NCBI RefSeq assembly: GCF_016907455.1
Contig: NZ_JAFBCB010000001.1
Location: 2,232,001 to 2,296,000 of the forward strand
Source: Brachybacterium muris
Lineage (GTDB): Bacteria; Actinomycetota; Actinomycetes; Actinomycetales; Dermabacteraceae
DNA length: 64,000 nucleotides
Reading direction: 5' to 3'
Positions within the stretch are counted from its first letter, which is position 1, and each line of letters starts with the position of its first letter. The position numbers and the translations under genes are program-made. Under the pieces are notes generated by a model, which saw only the letters and a program-made list of their open reading frames with translations, was not told where the DNA came from and made no database searches. Below are positions 58,494 to 64,000 of the stretch, piece by piece.

Positions 58494-59636
58494 ATGATCG
58501 AGGCCACCAGCGAGATCCACGTCATCCCCGTCGCCGGAATCGGCGAGGTGCGGGAGGGCGATGACCTCGCCCAGCTCCTGGCCCCCGCCCTGATGGAGGC
58601 CGGGATCAGCGATGGCGACGTGCTGTGCGTGTCCACCAAGATCGTCTCCAAGGCCCTGGGCCTGGTGGTCGCGCCGGAGGACCGGGATGCGGCGGTGGAA
58701 CGCAGCTCTGTGCGCATCGTCGCCCGCCGCCTGCACACCCACAGGGTGACCACCGTCGCGCAGATCCCCTCGGGGCCGGTGATGGCGGCGGCCGGGGTGG
58801 ACTCCTCGAACGCCCCTGCCGGACCGCTGCTGCTGCCGGAGGACCCGGATGCGTGCGCCTCGTTCCTGCAGCGTGCGCTGCAGGAACGGCTGGGACTGCA
58901 GCTGGCGGTGGTGCTCACCGACACCTCCTCGCGCGTGTGGCGGGTGGGGGTGGGTGACATCGCCCTGGGGGCCGCGGGCCTGCGCTCCCTGGAGGACCTG
59001 CGGGGCAGCACCGACGGCTCCGGGAAGACGATGGCAGCGACGGTGCGCAACCTCGCCGATGAGATCGCTGCTGCTGCCGACCTGGTCAAGGGGAAGTCCA
59101 CCCGGGTCCCCGCGGCCCTGGTGCGAGGTCTGGGACACCTGGTGATCGGGGAAGCGGAGCAGGTGCCGGCCTCCGCCCTCTCCCGTACGGGCCAGGACGA
59201 CTGGTTCCGCCGTCCCAGCCTGGAGTCCGTGTGGCAGGCCCTGGGGCTGCCCATCAACCAGGAACCAGTGGCCCGGATGAGCCCCGAGCCCGACCCCGAG
59301 CGCATCGCGCGAGCCATCGCCATCGCCTCCCTCCCGCGCCGGCCCGATGACCGATCGACGGCACCGACCACATCCGGCGCTCGCGCCCACCTCATCGCCC
59401 CGGACCTGGTCGAGGTGGTGCCCGCCGGTACCGGCCCCCAGGAGTGGGCCCAGGCGGGGGCCCTCGCCGAGCGAATCCTCACCGCCCTCGGCGCCGAGTC
59501 CATCGCCTCGCCCCTGCCGCCCATCGAGGTGCGGATCGTCGCGCCGGGCAGCTCCCCCGGCTCCGCACCGCCCCGTCACCCGGGCCCCGACGCCGCTACG
59601 GCACCCGTCCAGTCCGACCAGGAGGACCTCCCGTGA
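58494..59636 (+). CDS. cofE: Coenzyme F420:L-glutamate ligase
   Basis: A 380-residue protein whose first roughly 245 residues are the CofE/FbiB ligase domain: VSTKIVSKALG, HRVTTVAQIPSGPVMAAAGVDSSNAP, LTDTSSRVWRVGVGDIALGAAGL and KSTRVPAALVRGLGHLV. It adds glutamates to F420-0 using GTP. M. tuberculosis FbiB continues with a nitroreductase domain, but the roughly 135 residues here do not look like one. No cofD/fbiA is beside it. GGGGAGGGACC precedes ATG 58494. The next gene starts in the overlapping GTGA. Confidence 0.92.
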   Translation: MIEATSEIHVIPVAGIGEVREGDDLAQLLAPALMEAGISDGDVLCVSTKIVSKALGLVVAPEDRDAAVERSSVRIVARRLHTHRVTTVAQIPSGPVMAAAGVDSSNAPAGPLLLPEDPDACASFLQRALQERLGLQLAVVLTDTSSRVWRVGVGDIALGAAGLRSLEDLRGSTDGSGKTMAATVRNLADEIAAAADLVKGKSTRVPAALVRGLGHLVIGEAEQVPASALSRTGQDDWFRRPSLESVWQALGLPINQEPVARMSPEPDPERIARAIAIASLPRRPDDRSTAPTTSGARAHLIAPDLVEVVPAGTGPQEWAQAGALAERILTALGAESIASPLPPIEVRIVAPGSSPGSAPPRHPGPDAATAPVQSDQEDLP

Positions 59637-60090
59637 CCGATACCGCCCGCGACCTGCTCGCCGCACTCGAACGCACCGGTCCCCGGCCGGCCCTCGCCTG
59701 GTACGGGGAAGCCTCCCGGATCGAGCTGTCCGGGCACGTCCTGGCCAACTGGGTGATCAAGTCCGTGGGGCATCTTCACGACGAGATCGCCTTGACCCCC
59801 GGCGCAGCCGTGGTGATGGATGTGCCGCCGCACTGGAAGCGCCTGGTGCTGGCCCTGGCCGTGTGGTCGCTGGGCGGTGGGATCACCGCCGCGGAGGAGA
59901 CCCGCAGCACCGCCTTCATCCCCCACCGGGATCAGGCGATGCCTGACCTGCTGATCACCGACCGTCCCGATGACAGCCCCGTCGAGAACGCGGACGAGGT
60001 GCTCGCGGTCGATGCCGTCTCCCTCGCCCCGCGATTCTCCGGCGCGCTCCCACCCCTGGTGCACGACTGGGCACAGGAGGTGCGGGCCAG
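59633..60090 (+). pseudogene. TIGR03089 family protein, truncated by IS21
   Basis: GTG 59633 overlaps the cofE stop by 4 bp. The first 152 residues are intact (ALERTGPRPALAWYGEASRIELSGHVLANWVIKS, ALAVWSLGGGITAAEETR, DEVLAVDAVSLAPRF). They match TIGR03089, an actinobacterial family related to the N-domain of AMP-binding enzymes. The family has about 230-260 residues. Here translation runs 4 codons into the IS (SEYS) and stops at 60103. The missing 3' part would lie past the nested IS elements, outside the window. Confidence 0.82.
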
Positions 60091-60203
60091 TGAGTATTCG
60101 TAGTCGTGGGAGCCACCGAATCTTGCTCTTGGGGACCGCCGATCGTGCCGACGGGGGCCAGTAGCCGCCGCGGTGGGGACCACTGGCTCCCGCCGGCATC
60201 GGG

Positions 60204-60950
60204 TCACTGGGGCAGTGCGGTGTGTTCTCGCATGTTCCTGTCGCCGGTGTCGATCCAGATTGTGTTGTGCACGATGCGGTCCATGATCGCATCGGCGTGG
60301 ACTGCTCCACCGAGCCGGGCGTGCCAGTCCTTCTTCGGGTACTGGGTGCAGAACACGGTCGAGCCGGTGTCATAGCGGCGCTCGAGCAGTTCCAGCAGCA
60401 TCGAACGCATTCCCTCGTCAGGATGGTCCAGCAGCCACTCGTCGATCACCAGCAGCGAGAACGTGGAGTACTTCCGCAGGAACTTCGTCTGGCCCTGCGG
60501 CTTGTCCTTTGCCAGGGCCCAGGCCTCTTCGAGGTCGGGCATTCGGATGTAGTGGGCTCGGAGCCGGTGCTGGCAGGCCTGCTTCGCCAGCGCGCAGCCG
60601 AGGTAGGACTTCCCTGAGCCGGTGAAGCCCTGGAAGACCACGTTCTGTTGCCGCTGGATGAAGGAGCAGGTTGCCAGTTGCGCGATCACGTTCCGGTTCA
60701 GTCCCCGTTCCTCGACCAGATCCAGCCGCCGCAGGTCCGCTCCGGGATAACGCAGCCCCGCCCGGCGGATCAGACCCTCGACCTTTCCATGATTGAAGAT
60801 GGAATGCGCCTCGTCCACGATCAGCTGGAGCCGTTCCTGGAACGACATCCCCAGCACGTGAGCCTCATCCTGGGCATCGATCGCGTCCAGCAGCGCGGTC
60901 GCGCCCATCTCGCGCAGCTTCCGCTTCGTGTCGTTATCGATCACGCTCAC
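60204..60950 (-). CDS. istB: IS21-family helper ATPase IstB, second copy
   Basis: The 248-residue translation appears identical to the IstB at 26699-27445, with GFTGSGKS and VIDEW intact. It overlaps istA by 4 bp. Because the istA of this copy has lost its start, expression may depend on transcription out of the nested element. Confidence 0.92.
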   Translation of the reverse strand: MSVIDNDTKRKLREMGATALLDAIDAQDEAHVLGMSFQERLQLIVDEAHSIFNHGKVEGLIRRAGLRYPGADLRRLDLVEERGLNRNVIAQLATCSFIQRQQNVVFQGFTGSGKSYLGCALAKQACQHRLRAHYIRMPDLEEAWALAKDKPQGQTKFLRKYSTFSLLVIDEWLLDHPDEGMRSMLLELLERRYDTGSTVFCTQYPKKDWHARLGGAVHADAIMDRIVHNTIWIDTGDRNMREHTALPQ

Positions 60951-62358
60951 CGGACACCTCCGGCGTAGTAGTCGGCGCCACGGACGTATCCGCCGTCTTC
61001 CGCGGGTTCCTCGCGGGGTGGACGCAGGGCGGCGACCTTGTCCTGCCCGGTGGCCAAGATCGGGTGCAGATGCGCATAGCGCGGTGAACGGACCCGTCCC
61101 GTCAGCGCGAGTGCGCAGGCCGCCTCGACCCGATCTACGGAGAAGCGGCGAGAGAGCCGTAGCACCGCCAACGCGGGATCCAGGCCCTGTTCCACGATCG
61201 GCACGGACTCGAAGATCCGCTGGATCACGATCACCGTGGCCGGCCCGACCCGATCTGCCCACGCCCGCACCCTCTGCGCGTCCCAGGCCTGGAAACGCTC
61301 GCCCGCAGGTAGGTCCGCGTCGTTGGTGCGGTACTCATTGCTCGCGGTCTCCGGGAGCAGCAGGTGACTGGTCAGTCGCTGGCTGCCCTGATAGATCTCC
61401 AGCGTCCGGGCCGTGATGCGCAGATCGACCTTCGCGCCGATGTGCGCGAACGGCGCGGAGTAGAAGTTCCGCGCGAACGTGACGTGCCCGTTCCTGCCCA
61501 CTCGTCGTCCGTAGTGCCATGTCGAGATCTCGTAGGGCACCGCCGGCAGCGGCGTCAGCAGCGGCCGCTCCTCCGCGTCGAACACGCTGGCGCGGGATCC
61601 GGGCCGCTTCTGGAACGGCTCCGCGTTATAGGCCTCCATCCGCTGCCCGATGGCGGCTGCAAGTTCGGGCAGGGACGTGAATCGCTGATCCCGCAGCCCG
61701 GCGATGACCCAGGTCGCGACGTGCGCGACGGTGTTCTCCACGCTCGCCTTGTCTTTCGGTTTCCGCACCCTCCCCGGGAGCACCGCCGCCGAGTAATGCG
61801 CTGCCATCTCGCGATACGCATCGTTCAGGACGATCTCGCCCTCGCGGGGGTGCTTCACCACACCGGTCTTGAGGTTGTCCGGAACGATCCTCGGGACCGT
61901 CCCGCCCAGCGCCTCGAACATCGCTACGTGCGCTCGCAGCCAGGACTCCTGGCGCATATCCAGCGCCGGGAAGCAGAACGCGTAACGAGAAAAAGGCAGG
62001 CAGGCAACGAACAAGAACACCTTCGAGACCTCGCCGGTGACCGGATCGGCCAGCTCCATCGTGGGGCCGGACCAGTCGACCTCCACGCTCTGGCCGGCCT
62101 TGTGACCGACTCTCGAAGCGGCACCGGTGACCATGACGTGGTGCTGGTAGGTGCGGCAAAACCGGTCATACCCCATCGCCGGATCCCCAGCCGCCGTGGT
62201 CGCGTCGAAGTACTCGCCGTGCAACAGCTTCAGCGTCACGCCGACCCTGGCCATCTCTCGATGGACCTGTTCCCAGTCCGGCTGTGCGAACACGCTCTCG
62301 TGCTCGCCCCGGCCCGGGAACAACCGGGCATACACCTGCTCATCGGCGACGTCCGCGA
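60947..62358 (-). pseudogene. istA: istA of the second IS21 copy, 5' end removed by nested insertion
   Basis: It encodes residues from 51 on (IADVADEQVYARLF) with the DDE residues intact but without the N-terminal HTH. The frame upstream reads into the end of the third copy as far as 62641, which gives a spurious longer frame. The lost 5' part should lie on the far side of the third copy. Confidence 0.9.
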
Positions 62359-62471
62359 TGAGTATTCGTAGTCGTGGGAGCCACCGAATCTTGCTCTTGG
62401 GGACCGCCGATCGTGCCGACGGGGGCCAGTAGCCGCCGCGGTGGGGACCACTGGCTCCCGCCGGCATCGGG

Positions 62472-63218
62472 TCACTGGGGCAGTGCGGTGTGTTCTCGCA
62501 TGTTCCTGTCGCCGGTGTCGATCCAGATTGTGTTGTGCACGATGCGGTCCATGATCGCATCGGCGTGGACTGCTCCACCGAGCCGGGCGTGCCAGTCCTT
62601 CTTCGGGTACTGGGTGCAGAACACGGTCGAGCCGGTGTCATAGCGGCGCTCGAGCAGTTCCAGCAGCATCGAACGCATTCCCTCGTCAGGATGGTCCAGC
62701 AGCCACTCGTCGATCACCAGCAGCGAGAACGTGGAGTACTTCCGCAGGAACTTCGTCTGGCCCTGCGGCTTGTCCTTTGCCAGGGCCCAGGCCTCTTCGA
62801 GGTCGGGCATTCGGATGTAGTGGGCTCGGAGCCGGTGCTGGCAGGCCTGCTTCGCCAGCGCGCAGCCGAGGTAGGACTTCCCTGAGCCGGTGAAGCCCTG
62901 GAAGACCACGTTCTGTTGCCGCTGGATGAAGGAGCAGGTTGCCAGTTGCGCGATCACGTTCCGGTTCAGTCCCCGTTCCTCGACCAGATCCAGCCGCCGC
63001 AGGTCCGCTCCGGGATAACGCAGCCCCGCCCGGCGGATCAGACCCTCGACCTTTCCATGATTGAAGATGGAATGCGCCTCGTCCACGATCAGCTGGAGCC
63101 GTTCCTGGAACGACATCCCCAGCACGTGAGCCTCATCCTGGGCATCGATCGCGTCCAGCAGCGCGGTCGCGCCCATCTCGCGCAGCTTCCGCTTCGTGTC
63201 GTTATCGATCACGCTCAC
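62472..63218 (-). CDS. istB: IS21-family helper ATPase IstB, third copy
   Basis: Translation appears identical to the other two IstB proteins. The Walker motifs are intact and it has the same GTGA overlap with istA. Confidence 0.93.
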   Translation of the reverse strand: MSVIDNDTKRKLREMGATALLDAIDAQDEAHVLGMSFQERLQLIVDEAHSIFNHGKVEGLIRRAGLRYPGADLRRLDLVEERGLNRNVIAQLATCSFIQRQQNVVFQGFTGSGKSYLGCALAKQACQHRLRAHYIRMPDLEEAWALAKDKPQGQTKFLRKYSTFSLLVIDEWLLDHPDEGMRSMLLELLERRYDTGSTVFCTQYPKKDWHARLGGAVHADAIMDRIVHNTIWIDTGDRNMREHTALPQ

Positions 63219-64000
63219 CGGACACCTCCGGCGTAGTAGTCGGCGCCACGGACGTATCCGCCGTCTTCCGCGGGTTCCTCGCGGGGTGGACGCAGGGCGG
63301 CGACCTTGTCCTGCCCGGTGGCCAAGATCGGGTGCAGATGCGCATAGCGCGGTGAACGGACCCGTCCCGTCAGCGCGAGTGCGCAGGCCGCCTCGACCCG
63401 ATCTACGGAGAAGCGGCGAGAGAGCCGTAGCACCGCCAACGCGGGATCCAGGCCCTGTTCCACGATCGGCACGGACTCGAAGATCCGCTGGATCACGATC
63501 ACCGTGGCCGGCCCGACCCGATCTGCCCACGCCCGCACCCTCTGCGCGTCCCAGGCCTGGAAACGCTCGCCCGCAGGTAGGTCCGCGTCGTTGGTGCGGT
63601 ACTCATTGCTCGCGGTCTCCGGGAGCAGCAGGTGACTGGTCAGTCGCTGGCTGCCCTGATAGATCTCCAGCGTCCGGGCCGTGATGCGCAGATCGACCTT
63701 CGCGCCGATGTGCGCGAACGGCGCGGAGTAGAAGTTCCGCGCGAACGTGACGTGCCCGTTCCTGCCCACTCGTCGTCCGTAGTGCCATGTCGAGATCTCG
63801 TAGGGCACCGCCGGCAGCGGCGTCAGCAGCGGCCGCTCCTCCGCGTCGAACACGCTGGCGCGGGATCCGGGCCGCTTCTGGAACGGCTCCGCGTTATAGG
63901 CCTCCATCCGCTGCCCGATGGCGGCTGCAAGTTCGGGCAGGGACGTGAATCGCTGATCCCGCAGCCCGGCGATGACCCAGGTCGCGACGTGCGCGACGGT
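63215..64000 (-). CDS. istA: IS21-family transposase IstA, third copy, 3' part
   Basis: The C-terminal roughly 260 residues of IstA are visible, from before the DDE glutamate region (the window ends near TVAHVATWVIAG) to the stop at 63215. The start, expected near 64777, lies outside. As the outer element of the nest it may be intact. Confidence 0.92.
   Translation of the reverse strand, partial: TVAHVATWVIAGLRDQRFTSLPELAAAIGQRMEAYNAEPFQKRPGSRASVFDAEERPLLTPLPAVPYEISTWHYGRRVGRNGHVTFARNFYSAPFAHIGAKVDLRITARTLEIYQGSQRLTSHLLLPETASNEYRTNDADLPAGERFQAWDAQRVRAWADRVGPATVIVIQRIFESVPIVEQGLDPALAVLRLSRRFSVDRVEAACALALTGRVRSPRYAHLHPILATGQDKVAALRPPREEPAEDGGYVRGADYYAGGVR

Larger units (their letters stand above)
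60091..62358 (-). mobile_element. IS21-family element, second copy, interrupted by a third
   Basis: Starts with the same TGAGTATTCG end as the copy at 26586 and follows it base for base as far as compared. It is cut after 2,268 bp, at the point corresponding to 28853 of the first copy, where the third copy begins. Its other end and any target duplication of the TIGR03089 gene lie beyond the window. Confidence 0.93.
62359..64000 (-). mobile_element. IS21-family element, third copy, nested in the second, cut by the window edge
   Basis: Begins TGAGTATTCG at 62359 within istA of copy two, same orientation. It follows the first copy to the end of the window (1,642 of an expected 2,581 bp). The likely 7-bp target copy at this side is TCCGCGA (62352-62358). 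Confidence 0.93.

Noticed and set aside
60947-62641. Apparent 564-residue transposase starting at 62641
   Set aside because: Its first roughly 94 residues are translated from the end of the nested IS copy. Only the part from IADVADEQ is IstA, so it is a chance fusion frame, not a new protein.

Overview
This window is GC-rich actinobacterial chromosome. The tmRNA tag ends ALAA, and actinobacterial markers are present: two WhiB regulators, MtrA-MtrB-LpqB, PdtaS, a coenzyme F420 ligase and several families largely confined to Actinomycetota (DUF2505, DUF3499, DUF5719, TIGR03089). Much of the gene order recalls the Mycobacterium tuberculosis blocks Rv3100-Rv3105 (smpB, ftsX, ftsE, prfB), Rv3219-Rv3262 (whiB1, pdtaS, Rv3235, secA1, hpf, comF, lpqB, mtrB, mtrA, manB, whiB2, fbiB) and Rv3691-Rv3695 (DUF4129, MoxR, DUF58, SpoIIM-like, RDD). 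Composition and gene content fit a Micrococcales genome, perhaps Brachybacterium-like. That placement is inference from memory of synteny, not a search.

Layout. 0-3 kb: 3' end of kbl, a TIM-barrel sugar-phosphate isomerase, and an out-of-frame scar joining a DUF2254 gene to an MscS-type channel gene. 3-10 kb, minus strand: ssrA (tmRNA), a lipoprotein gene with an in-frame stop, smpB, an M23 peptidase with ftsX and ftsE, and prfB. 10-16.4 kb, minus strand: a glycerate kinase and a Tad/Flp-type pilus operon (tadA, tadB, tadC, a small pilin-like protein, two TadE-like and one TadG-like protein). 16.6-21 kb: YihY-family protein, SRAP protein and a DesK/LiaS-like two-component pair whose kinase has a frame break in a run of eight G. 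21-25 kb: small membrane proteins, whiB1, pdtaS, DUF2505 and DUF6912-like genes.

25-30 kb: a cpaE/tadZ-like gene and its partner cpaB, which is split by a complete 2,581-bp IS21-family element with a 7-bp target duplication. 30-43 kb: an excisionase-type HTH protein, LysM and Rv3235-like proteins, secA, an AlkZ/YcaQ-type glycosylase, hpf, comFC, lpqB, mtrB and mtrA. 43-50 kb: a tightly coupled operon with DUF4129, DUF4350, MoxR and DUF58 genes, opposed by a SpoIIM-like gene and followed by an RDD gene. 50-60 kb: phosphomannomutase fused to a Trm112-like zinc ribbon, DUF3499, a zincin-like protein lacking its metal motif, DUF5719, a large membrane glycosyltransferase, whiB2, cofE and a TIGR03089 gene. 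60-64 kb: a second copy of the same IS21 element truncates the TIGR03089 gene, and a third copy is nested inside the istA gene of the second. The window ends inside this third copy.

Most of the window is conserved housekeeping: ribosome rescue and hibernation, release factor, FtsEX-linked wall hydrolysis, Sec export, and MtrAB control of the envelope. The clearest signs of recent change are the three apparently identical IS21 copies, the genes they broke (cpaB, TIGR03089), the DUF2254/MscS scar, and the frame breaks in the lipoprotein and kinase genes. No CRISPR array, rRNA, ordinary tRNA or phage module was seen, and I found no clear candidate for an undescribed multi-gene defence or biosynthetic system.
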